A stretch of 64,000 bases of DNA, taken from contig NZ_JAJAUZ010000009.1 in assembly GCF_020532645.1 (NCBI RefSeq), forward strand, positions 62,001-126,000, in the 5' to 3' direction. The notes beneath the pieces are model-generated. The model was not told where the DNA came from, searched no databases, and saw only the letters and a program-made list of their open reading frames with translations. Position numbers and translations under genes: made by a program. This stretch comes from Streptomyces bambusae (GTDB taxonomy: Bacteria; Actinomycetota; Actinomycetes; Streptomycetales; Streptomycetaceae). The number at the start of each line of letters is the position of its first letter. Position 1 is the first letter of the stretch. Below are positions 57,437 through 64,000 of this stretch, piece after piece.

Positions 57437-58747
57437 ATGAAGGTCTTAGTCACCGGCGCCACCGGCTACATCGGCTCCGCCGTCACCGACCACCTCGCCG
57501 CCGCAGGCCACCAGGTCGTCGCGCTCACCCGTGGCGCCGAGCCCCGTCCCGGCCGGACCTGGCAGGCCCAGGTCGTCGGCGACACCGCAGATCCGGGCTC
57601 CCTTGCCGGTGCGGTGACCCCGGACATCGAAGCCGTGATCCACCTTGCGCCCCCGAGCGGAGACGCCGACGTGGACAGCGCCGCCGTGGAAGCACTCGCC
57701 GCTCCCCTGCGCGGCACCGGCCGGCCTTTCGTCTACACCAGCGGCATCTGGGTCCTCGGCGCCACCGGCGCGGCCCAGGAAGTCGGCGAAGACGCCCCGA
57801 CCCACCCGATCGACATCGTCGGCTACCGGCCGCAGATAGAGCAGCAGGTGCTGGCCGGGACCGCCGATGGCATACGCGCCGTCGTCGTGCGGCCCGGCAT
57901 CGTGTACGGCCGCGGCGGCGGAATCCCCGCGATCCTGGTCGACCGGGCCCGCCAGGGAGGCGTGCCCGAGTACTACGGCGAGGAAGGCGTGCGCTGGCCG
58001 ACCGTCCATGTGGACGATCTCGCCGAGCTGTTCGTGGCCGCCGTCGAGCGGGCCGAGGCCGGGACCGTGTGGCACGGCGTCGGCGAGTCTGCCGTGCCGG
58101 TCCGCGACCTCGCCCGGGCCGCCGGCCGCGCCGCCGGAGTGCTCGCCGCACCGCACACGGTGCCGGTGGAGCAGGCGGCCGATGTGTTCGGCGCACCCTT
58201 CGCGGAGGCGCTCGCCCTCGACCAGAGCGTCAGCGGCGCCGCCGCCCGTACGGCCCTCGGCTGGCGGCCCCGCCGGCCGGGCGCGGTGGCCGAGCTGACG
58301 TCGGGTTCGTACCGGCCGGTCGAGGTGTTCGGCGCCCCCGACGGCCCGGCGACGGACGTCGACGTGGCAGCGATACGCGCCCTGGTCGCCGAGGTGGAGC
58401 ACGCCCAGCAGCACGAGCTGGTCGACCGGTTCCTGAGCCTCTTCCGCCGGGAGGACCCGGTGTGGACCACCGGCCACGGCAAGCGGCTGTCGGGCTTCGA
58501 GGAGATAGCGGCCTTCACCCAGAAGGTGCTGCCCGGGGCGACGGCCGACGGCACCGCCGTGTACGACGTCGAGCGCGTGCTGTTCCTGCGGCCCGACGTC
58601 GCCGCGGTGAACGTCCGTCAGCAGCCGGTCCGCCACGACGGGACCCGGATCGCCGACAGGCCCGAGGGCAGGCCGTTCTACATAGTGGTCAAGGAGGACG
58701 GCGCCTGGCGCGTCGGCGCAGCCCAGAACACCGTCGCGGTCGACTGA
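57437..58747 (+). CDS. SDR-type NAD(P)-dependent epimerase/dehydratase fused to an NTF2-like domain
   Basis: 436 residues from ATG 57437 with GGGGG upstream. The N-terminal ~290 residues are an extended/atypical SDR: GATGYIG at residue 7, VIHLAPP, FVYTSGIWVLG and VRPGIVYGRGGG. The typical catalytic YxxxK is altered (IVGYRPQIEQQ), with no Lys at that point. The last ~130 residues form an NTF2/SnoaL-like domain (QHELVDRFLSLFRREDPVWTTGHGKRLSGFEEIAAFTQKVLPG, then DPVAAVNVRQ-type strands). Substrate unknown; MarR control suggests detoxification of a small molecule. Confidence 0.85.
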   Translation: MKVLVTGATGYIGSAVTDHLAAAGHQVVALTRGAEPRPGRTWQAQVVGDTADPGSLAGAVTPDIEAVIHLAPPSGDADVDSAAVEALAAPLRGTGRPFVYTSGIWVLGATGAAQEVGEDAPTHPIDIVGYRPQIEQQVLAGTADGIRAVVVRPGIVYGRGGGIPAILVDRARQGGVPEYYGEEGVRWPTVHVDDLAELFVAAVERAEAGTVWHGVGESAVPVRDLARAAGRAAGVLAAPHTVPVEQAADVFGAPFAEALALDQSVSGAAARTALGWRPRRPGAVAELTSGSYRPVEVFGAPDGPATDVDVAAIRALVAEVEHAQQHELVDRFLSLFRREDPVWTTGHGKRLSGFEEIAAFTQKVLPGATADGTAVYDVERVLFLRPDVAAVNVRQQPVRHDGTRIADRPEGRPFYIVVKEDGAWRVGAAQNTVAVD

Positions 58748-58757
58748 CCGCCCCCGC

Positions 58758-58792
58758 GTGTCCTCCCCGCGCGGGCGGCGCGGGGAGGACAC
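58758..58792. terminator. Strong bidirectional terminator after the SDR gene
   Basis: GTGTCCTCCCCGCG (58758-58771) pairs perfectly with CGCGGGGAGGACAC (58779-58792), seven-base loop. It is 10 bases after the SDR stop and between convergent genes. Confidence 0.85.
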
Positions 58793-58883
58793 CTTCACTT
58801 ACAGCCGCCGAACTGCTGCTTGCGCACAGCGCCCTTGGTGGCATCCGTCGGACGGTTCTGGCCGGGCGTCGCCGCGGTGCTCG

Positions 58884-59659
58884 TCAGGCCGGGTAGGCGA
58901 GTGAGCCCAGAGGAGGGCAGGGAAGGAGGGTGGGGTCGGCGCCGGGCGGTTCGGTGAAAGCGCGGGACTGGGCGGCCTGGTGACGGCGGGTCTCCCGGGC
59001 GTCGGCGTCCCAGGCGTCCCGCGTGGCGCGGGTGTAGTCCCAGGTGTCGTCGATGAGGCTGAGGCTGGTGTTCCCGGAGTGCGCTGGAAGTCCGCCCTCA
59101 GGGCGGCCTGCCGGAGGGCGGTCTGGGTCGCGGCGAGGTCGATGCGGGTGATGAGGACGCCGGCGGTGTGGGGCTCGCGGGTCGGCATGGGGACCTGCGG
59201 CAGCAGGGACACCCCTGTGTCGAGGCGGCCGACGTTGTCGACGCTCGCCTGCTGGGCCTCCTTCATCGCGGTCTGCATCTCCCGGTGCAGCCAGAAGAGT
59301 TCGTCGAGATCGGTGGAGGTGATGCGCATCCGCTGGTACAGCGCCTGGAAGCGGGGGTCGTGGTGCAGCGGGCGCAGGGGGGCCATGTGGAGGGCCACGC
59401 AGTCGTTGAACCCGGAAGTCACCGCGGCGTCGAAGTGGAAGATCGCCTGATCGGCCTCTCCTCGGGCGACGGCCAGGCCGGCGAAGGTCGCGTGGCCGGA
59501 GGCGACGAGCCACGCGCCGTCCGGGCCGAGGGCCGCGGCTCGCGCCATGACGTCCTGGATGCCGGAGGTGGCGGCTGCGCTCCCTGACGGGCCGTCGGTC
59601 AGGAGTGCCACGAGTATTTCATGGGTGCGGGCAGCCAGCGCGCTGACGGTGTCGGCCAT
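58884..59659 (-). pseudogene. Frameshifted hypothetical gene (apparent one-base deletion)
   Basis: From ATG 59659 the frame is ordinary protein (MADTVSALAARTHEILVALL, HMAPLRPLHHDPRFQALYQRMRI, LDELFWLHREMQTAMKEAQQ) until about 59083. There it changes to Pro/Thr/Ser-rich out-of-frame sequence. The normal continuation lies in the -1 frame (HSGNTSLSLIDDTWDYTRAT, RDAWDADARETRRHQAAQSRAF) and stops at 58884. Adding one base at the 'cgcac' near 59083 restores a 258-codon frame (776 bases are present, one short of a multiple of three). Either a sequencing error or a genuine loss of function. No family recognised. Confidence 0.7.
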
Positions 59660-59783
59660 GGGACTCCTCGGACGTCGGTGTGAGAGGGAGGCGGGTGGTG
59701 CGCGGGGTGACCTCCTGTGGAGATGACGGGCGGGCCGGGTGCTCGGTTCCTGGCGCCCGGGGGCCGCACAGACCGGTGGGACG

Positions 59784-59822
59784 CCGCAGGGCCGCCGGGA
59801 AGGTGTCCCGGCGGCCCTGCGG
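59784..59822 (-). terminator. Strong terminator of the FAD/ATP-grasp/DMT operon
   Basis: Bases 59784-59799 and 59807-59822 form a perfect 16-bp stem with a seven-base loop, 19 bases downstream of the DMT gene's stop (59841, minus strand). Confidence 0.85.
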
Positions 59823-59840
59823 ACCCGGTCCGTCGCCGTG

Positions 59841-60797
59841 TCAGGCGGGCGACGGCGCCTTCGCCGAGCTGTCGGGCAGCGGGGCCCGGCGGCGGGTGAA
59901 GACGGTGAACAGCGCGGGCACGGCGATCGCGGCGGCCATGAGGGCCATCGTCGGCACGTCGAACTCCCCGCCCAGCGCCACGGCGCTGAGGTAGGTGCCC
60001 GCGGGCAGGCACGACATGACCATGCCCGCACGGAAGGTGTCGGACCGCTGCAGCCCGATCTGCAGCACGAACAACGGGATGGTGACCGTGAGCAGCGATA
60101 TCAGCCAGAGCTGTCCGATGTGGGCGGGCGAGCCCAGCTGGTCCGCCCTGAACACCAGGACGCCCAGCGCGATGAGGTACGTCAGGTGGAACCGGTGGGC
60201 ACTGACCGTCACGGGTGCCACCCGCGCCTCGCCCAGACGGCGCGAGATCAGTCCGATGCATCCGGCGCCGGCGCCCGCGACGAGCGCGAGGATCGCACCG
60301 GTCAGCAGGTCACCGGCGTGCCCCGGGCTGCTGTCCTGGTAGAAGCGCCACGCGCTGACGCAGGCCAGTCCGAAGACCAGTACGGCCACCGGCAGGTCGC
60401 GCCAGGCGGGGCGGGCGCCCCGCGGCAGTGCAAGGAGCACGAAGATCACCAGGGGGACCACACCGGCTTCGAGGAAGCTGGCCGCTCCGGAGGGCATGAG
60501 GCTCAGGGCCAGGTAGAAGCCCAGGAACGTCACCGCCGTGGCCACGTTCAGCTGCACCAGGAGGCTTCGCCCCCGCCGGCCGAGCGGCACGTGGGTGCCG
60601 GGGTCGGCGCGCCGCCGCACGGCCTGGACGACGTTGAAGATCACCGCGGCCGAGAAGAACGCGAGGAACGAGATGAGGAAGCTGTCGGTCGAACTGATCC
60701 GGCCGTCGAAGACACCGTTTCCGATGGCCTGCAGGACGACCGCGACGGCGACGCAGCTCAGCCCGTACGCGCTCGTCGGGGAGGGCGGAGTGTGCAC
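59841..60797 (-). CDS. DMT/EamA-like membrane transporter
   Basis: 318 residues from GTG 60797 with GCGAGG upstream; the frame upstream of this is shadow of the ATP-grasp gene. Ten hydrophobic segments are visible (for example YGLSCVAVAVVLQAIGNGVF, FLISFLAFFSAAVIFNVVQAV, TAVTFLGFYLALSLMPSGAASFLEAGVVPLVIFVLLALP and GAILALVAGAGAGCIGLIS), the drug/metabolite transporter plan. It lies 15 bases after the ATP-grasp stop, so it is translated with it and likely exports its product. Confidence 0.82.
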   Translation of the reverse strand: MHTPPSPTSAYGLSCVAVAVVLQAIGNGVFDGRISSTDSFLISFLAFFSAAVIFNVVQAVRRRADPGTHVPLGRRGRSLLVQLNVATAVTFLGFYLALSLMPSGAASFLEAGVVPLVIFVLLALPRGARPAWRDLPVAVLVFGLACVSAWRFYQDSSPGHAGDLLTGAILALVAGAGAGCIGLISRRLGEARVAPVTVSAHRFHLTYLIALGVLVFRADQLGSPAHIGQLWLISLLTVTIPLFVLQIGLQRSDTFRAGMVMSCLPAGTYLSAVALGGEFDVPTMALMAAAIAVPALFTVFTRRRAPLPDSSAKAPSPA

Positions 60798-60811
60798 GGT
60801 GAACCTCGCGA

Positions 60812-62047
60812 TCAGCCGACGGTGAAGACGGCGTCGGCGTCTTCCATCACGTGCAGTTCGGCCAGCGCCTTGTCGACGACGTCGGGTTCGACGTGCGCGA
60901 AGAACGCCAGACCGGTCGTGCCGACGGTGAGCGGGTTCGCCGGGGAAACGGCGGTGCCGAGGGCAGGGAGCTTGAGGAAGCTGTGGAAGCCGGGCAGTCG
61001 CCGGATCTCCGCCAGGCCGGGCATGGCCGTGATGGTGCCCTCGCGGTAGATGCGCAGCAGGACCATGGCCAGGGCCTGCTGGGGGCGGTAGGCCTGGTCG
61101 AAGCGCTGCTCGAAGCGCGGCCGGTCGAGCAGGCTCTCCGCGAGGAGCGTGGCGTGGCTGTATCCGAGGGCAGCGGTGTACACGTCGGCGGGCTGGATCG
61201 GGCCCATCAGGCGGGCGTTGACCTCGATGAGCCGCGGGCCGCGGGTGGTGAGCCGGACCTCGGTGTGGGCCGCGCCCTCCTTGAGGCCGAGCGCGTCGAG
61301 GCAGGACATGACGTACCGTACGGCGTCCTGCTCGGCCTCGTTCAGCTCCTTGAGGAGGACGGCGTCGCGGATGAGCGGCCTTCCGTCGACCTCGTCGATG
61401 CGGTAGAGGAACACGTCGGACAGGAGGTGGCGGCCGCCGATGCTGACGGTGTCGACGATGTACTGCGGGCCGTCGATGAACTCCTGGACGAGCACGCGGG
61501 AGTTGGTCTCGCCCAGGTAGTTCTCCTGGCCGGCGATCGCCTCGTAGGCCGTGCGGAGGTCGTCGGCGCTGTAGCAGACCGCGCAGCCGTCGCTGCCGGC
61601 GCTGTTGGCGGGCTTGACGACGACGGGGTAGGCGTCGAGGCCGGTGAGGAATTCCTCGACCTCCGCCGCGCTGTACAGCTCCTTGCTCCACCCGGTGGGC
61701 AGGCCCGCGGCGGAGACCGCGCCGAGCATCTCGTTCTTGTCCCGGCGGGCGCCGGCGAGGGCGAGGTCGTTGTGGGGCAGGCCGAGTTCGGCGGAGAGCT
61801 GGTTGGCGAAGGTCACGCCGTATTCGCTGCCCGGGCAGACCGCCACCGGGGCGAGTCCGGTGAGGGCGTCGAGCGCGTCCTCGGTCCCGGTGCACAGCAG
61901 CTTGTGCGGGTGGGGGTCCGCGCTGTAGGTGTCCTTGAGGCCGCTCTGCCAGAGGTGGACGACGTGGGCGCCGTACTCGGCGCAGGCGGCGCTGAGGCTG
62001 ATGCCGGTGGAGGTGGGATCGACGACGATGACGACAGGAGAGTTCAT
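60812..62047 (-). CDS. ATP-grasp ligase
   Basis: 411 residues from ATG 62047 (GTG 62059 is a possible alternative). A pre-ATP-grasp Rossmann-like part (VVIVVDPTSTGISLSAACAEYGAHVVHLW) precedes the ATP-grasp fold: YPVVVKPANSAGSDGCAVCYS, YLGETNSRVLVQEFIDGPQYIVDTVS, and RLIEVNARLMGPIQPADV with the metal-binding Glu/Asn. It ends in a helical/strand segment with PALGTAVSPANPLTVGTTG. The closest relatives by pattern are the L-amino-acid ligases and carboxylate-amine ligases. It likely joins a carboxylic acid to an amine at the expense of ATP. Confidence 0.88.
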   Translation of the reverse strand: MNSPVVIVVDPTSTGISLSAACAEYGAHVVHLWQSGLKDTYSADPHPHKLLCTGTEDALDALTGLAPVAVCPGSEYGVTFANQLSAELGLPHNDLALAGARRDKNEMLGAVSAAGLPTGWSKELYSAAEVEEFLTGLDAYPVVVKPANSAGSDGCAVCYSADDLRTAYEAIAGQENYLGETNSRVLVQEFIDGPQYIVDTVSIGGRHLLSDVFLYRIDEVDGRPLIRDAVLLKELNEAEQDAVRYVMSCLDALGLKEGAAHTEVRLTTRGPRLIEVNARLMGPIQPADVYTAALGYSHATLLAESLLDRPRFEQRFDQAYRPQQALAMVLLRIYREGTITAMPGLAEIRRLPGFHSFLKLPALGTAVSPANPLTVGTTGLAFFAHVEPDVVDKALAELHVMEDADAVFTVG

Positions 62048-62154
62048 TGCTTCGTGCACTTCTGTAGAGAGGGGAGGGATTACCGACGACGCTGCTGCGG
62101 CCATGGGGCTTGCTCGCGTTACCGGGTCTACTGGGGTTCCTGGTTCGGCCGGGG

Positions 62155-63642
62155 TCACTGCTGCTTCGTGAGGGCGACCGCTTCGGCGATGCGGTCGGCG
62201 ACCAGCTCGACGCGGCGGGCGATCATCGCGAGGGAGCTGGTGTAGTAGAGGGAGCCTGCCGAGAGCTGGCCCAGGGCGAAGACGGGCGAGGGCGCAGCGG
62301 GTCCGGCCGTGACGAGCCGGTTGTCGGCGGTGCTGACGGTCAGGCCGCCGAAGTCGTCGTACTGCCCGAGGCCGGCGTTCACGAGCGAGGCGCACAGGGC
62401 GGTCGCCGCAGCCGGGGAGGGTGCCGTCTCGCGCTTGGCGGAGTTGATGACGGCGTCGGCCCGGAACGTCTCGTCCCTGCAGACGAGGTCGAACGCCTCG
62501 CCCTGCGTCCGTACGTCCACGATCCCGCCGAGCATGCGCAGTTGCCCGGCGCCGGCTGCCGCGAGCAGCCTCTGCGCGGTGCGCAGCGGCATGGGGTTGC
62601 ACAGGCTCTGGAAGATGTGGTGGTAGTCGCGCAGGTAGGTGGCGCGTTCGGTGTCGGACCACAGCGACCAGACGAGTTCGATCAGGTCGTTGGCCGCGGT
62701 GATGAGCAGCGGCTGCCACAGCTCTGCGCGTTCGGCCAGGTCCAGGTGGCGGGCGAGGCGGGCGGCCGGTTCCTCGCCCGGGTCGGCCTCGCCGTCCAGG
62801 ATCCCGGGGTCGATGCCGTGCGCGGCGAGTTCGGCGCGCATCAGCTCCAGGACGGCTGCGAGCGTCAGCCCTTCCGGGGCGTCGGCCGCGCGGCGGACGG
62901 CGGTCTCGGTGAGGACCGCGGAGGTGGTGTCGCGGTGCTGCTGCCGTACGCCGGGCAGCAGTCCGCGGCGCGACACCATGGTGATCGGCCCGCGGTGTCC
63001 TCGGTCGAGGAGCGCCATGACGATGTCGACTGCCGTCAGGCTCGTTCCGAGCACGGCGACGTGGTCGTCCGGGTCGACCGTCTCCACGGTGACCCACAGG
63101 GGGTAGGGGTCGTTCGTGTACCGGGGGTTTCCGGCGAGCCCGTAGCAGTCCACCGGCTCGGCGGTTCCGACGCACAGCGCGGCACCGTCGTACGTGTGCG
63201 TGGTGCCGGAGGCGGTGGTGATGCCGATCCCTCGGCCTTCGTGGCCGCGGGTCATCGAGACCGCGGTGTCGTGGAACACCTCGATCGACCGGCCGTGGTC
63301 GCCCCAGGAATCCCTGAGGCGGGCGAAGGACTCGGAGGTGTAATCACCGAAGAGGTACCGCGGCGGGAAGGTGCCGGGATGTGCGTACGCGCGGACTTCC
63401 GGGTCCGGGTGCTTTTCCAGCCAGCCGAGGAAGTGCCTCGGTTCGTTCCACCGGATCGACATGAATTCCGCCTGCCGGTTCAGGAGCGCTGATCCGGCGT
63501 CCACGCGGTAGGCGTTTCCCCGTCCGATCTCCTTTTCCGGCTCATAGACGGCCAGGTCGATTTCCTGTGTCAGGCCGCGGCGATCGAGTGCATCAACAAG
63601 ACTCACACTGGTGGCGCCGCCGCCGATAATAGCGAATTTCAC
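62155..63642 (-). CDS. FAD/NAD(P)-binding oxidoreductase (FAD_NAD_binding_9 type)
   Basis: 495 residues from GTG 63642 with AGAGGA upstream. The dinucleotide fold is FAIIGGGATSVSLVDAL, and an NAD(P) region follows (VAVLGTSLTAVDIVMALLDRGHRGPITMVSRRGLLPGVRQQHRD). FAD contacts are probably in NRQAEFMSIRWNEPRHFLGWLE and FALGQLSAGSLYYTSSLAM. It matches the FAD/NAD(P)-binding families found in siderophore and pigment gene clusters. It probably oxidises or N-hydroxylates a substrate in the first step of the operon. Confidence 0.86.
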   Translation of the reverse strand: MKFAIIGGGATSVSLVDALDRRGLTQEIDLAVYEPEKEIGRGNAYRVDAGSALLNRQAEFMSIRWNEPRHFLGWLEKHPDPEVRAYAHPGTFPPRYLFGDYTSESFARLRDSWGDHGRSIEVFHDTAVSMTRGHEGRGIGITTASGTTHTYDGAALCVGTAEPVDCYGLAGNPRYTNDPYPLWVTVETVDPDDHVAVLGTSLTAVDIVMALLDRGHRGPITMVSRRGLLPGVRQQHRDTTSAVLTETAVRRAADAPEGLTLAAVLELMRAELAAHGIDPGILDGEADPGEEPAARLARHLDLAERAELWQPLLITAANDLIELVWSLWSDTERATYLRDYHHIFQSLCNPMPLRTAQRLLAAAGAGQLRMLGGIVDVRTQGEAFDLVCRDETFRADAVINSAKRETAPSPAAATALCASLVNAGLGQYDDFGGLTVSTADNRLVTAGPAAPSPVFALGQLSAGSLYYTSSLAMIARRVELVADRIAEAVALTKQQ

Positions 63643-63900
63643 TGCAGTCCTCTGACGGAGCCGGGAGAGTTCCTCGTGAGTACCTCTCCGGCTGAAGAGC
63701 TACCGCCCAATCTCGGTGGGAGGGCGGCCTTTGACCAGGAGGAATGCTGCCGTGATCACCATCGGCCGTCAAGAGGCAAAAAAGTGCCGCATATCCGCCC
63801 GGAGAACGCCCTCGGCCGACCGGCAATTAATTTCCGCATGCCTGTGCGGCGCCGGTGGCGGGCGGCAGGAAAATGCCGGTGCCGCCATGCAACAATAGGC

Positions 63901-63928
63901 AGGCCCGGGCGAGAATTCACCCGGGCCT
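63901..63928 (-). terminator. Terminator-like hairpin near the window end
   Basis: AGGCCCGGG (63901-63909) pairs with CCCGGGCCT (63920-63928), ten-base AT-containing loop. It lies downstream, on the minus strand, of a stop codon at 63986-63988 and may terminate a gene that lies mostly outside the window. Confidence 0.5.
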
Positions 63929-63985
63929 CAAATGGTCCGTCGGTACCGTCGGATGCGGTCGGCCGTCCGGGCCGTCGGGGCGCGC

Positions 63986-64000
63986 TCAGTTCCCGGGCGC
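63986..64000 (-). CDS. C-terminal tip of a gene beyond the window
   Basis: The last 15 bases read, on the minus strand, Ala-Pro-Gly-Asn-stop. Together with the hairpin that follows, this may be the end of a minus-strand gene. Too short to identify. Confidence 0.25.
   Translation of the reverse strand, partial: APGN

Larger units (their letters stand above)
63643..64000. other. Intergenic region with operon promoter and an unresolved edge gene
   Basis: No full gene. 63643-63900 is the upstream region of the FAD gene and is AT-richer than the average (for example AGAGGCAAAAAAGTGCC near 63770). A 9-bp hairpin follows (63901-63928). Bases 63986-64000 end a possible minus-strand frame (APGN-stop). 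Confidence 0.5.

Noticed and set aside
58799..59083. C-terminal Pro/Thr-rich tail in frame with the start at 59659
   Set aside because: The composition (TPGTPASASSTTPGT) is that of an out-of-frame read. The alternative frame gives a natural sequence.
1..64000. CRISPR arrays, tRNA, rRNA, IS elements or prophage genes
   Set aside because: I looked for evenly spaced repeats, transposase or integrase motifs and cloverleaf structures and found none that I could support.

Overview
This is a chromosomal window from a high-GC actinomycete, almost certainly Streptomyces. Codon third positions are strongly G/C, GTG (and one TTG) starts with AGGAGG-like Shine-Dalgarno sites are common, overlapping stop/start pairs (ATGA, GTGA, TGATG) are frequent, and many families are typical of Streptomyces (DUF6247, DUF6000, HGxxPAAW, SCO4225-like, HSP18 regulator, AMIN-like). 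I saw no rRNA, tRNA, CRISPR array, insertion sequence or phage module. The content looks like accessory, arm-proximal chromosome: short operons, orphan regulators, secreted proteins and several decayed genes.

Layout. 0-3 kb: a cut-off exported protein, then an AAA+ ATPase coupled to a TPR membrane protein. 3-10.8 kb: small orphan genes (CPCC-barstar protein, two DUF6247 proteins, YbaK, an autoregulated MarR, VanX-like dipeptidase, DUF4246 oxygenase-like protein) and a truncated toxin-like reading frame. 10.8-15.3 kb: a LuxR-type response regulator and histidine kinase divergent from an MMPL transporter. 15.3-22.1 kb: emfourin-type protease inhibitor, proline-rich peptide, DUF6000, NAD-dependent DNA ligase, HopJ, a GNAT-like protein and an AraC regulator.

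22.3-39.2 kb is a stress and DNA-repair neighbourhood. It has a four-gene overlapping operon (HemK2/MTQ2-like methyltransferase, CDGSH Fe-S protein, heme-oxygenase-like diiron protein, YihY/BrkB membrane protein), a large-subunit catalase, an ATP-dependent DNA ligase, a FAD-Rieske oxidoreductase, UdgX, a CBS protein, Ku, a pyruvate-oxidase-like ThDP enzyme, a CYP152-type peroxygenase, two DUF2267 proteins, and hsp18 divergent from its regulator over two near-identical operators.

39.4-44.6 kb holds an IF-1 paralogue, a trypsin-like protease and small exported or hypothetical proteins. 44.7-51.7 kb is a GntR regulator followed by a small ferredoxin, a NitT/TauT-type ABC importer and an AprA-like flavoprotein fused to HEAT repeats, which together look like an uptake-plus-redox pathway for an unknown small anion or organosulfur compound. 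51.7-52.5 kb is a decayed stretch containing a pyrF (orotidine-phosphate decarboxylase) remnant. 52.6-56 kb encodes a 1115-residue exported protein with a strong terminator.

56.1-58.8 kb: a hypothetical protein coupled to a MarR repressor, divergent from an SDR-NTF2 fusion enzyme through a promoter with two palindromes. 58.9-59.7 kb: a frameshifted hypothetical gene. 59.8-63.6 kb: a three-gene operon (FAD/NAD(P)-binding protein, ATP-grasp ligase, DMT-type transporter) that looks like a small biosynthesis-and-export unit, ended by a 16-bp hairpin.
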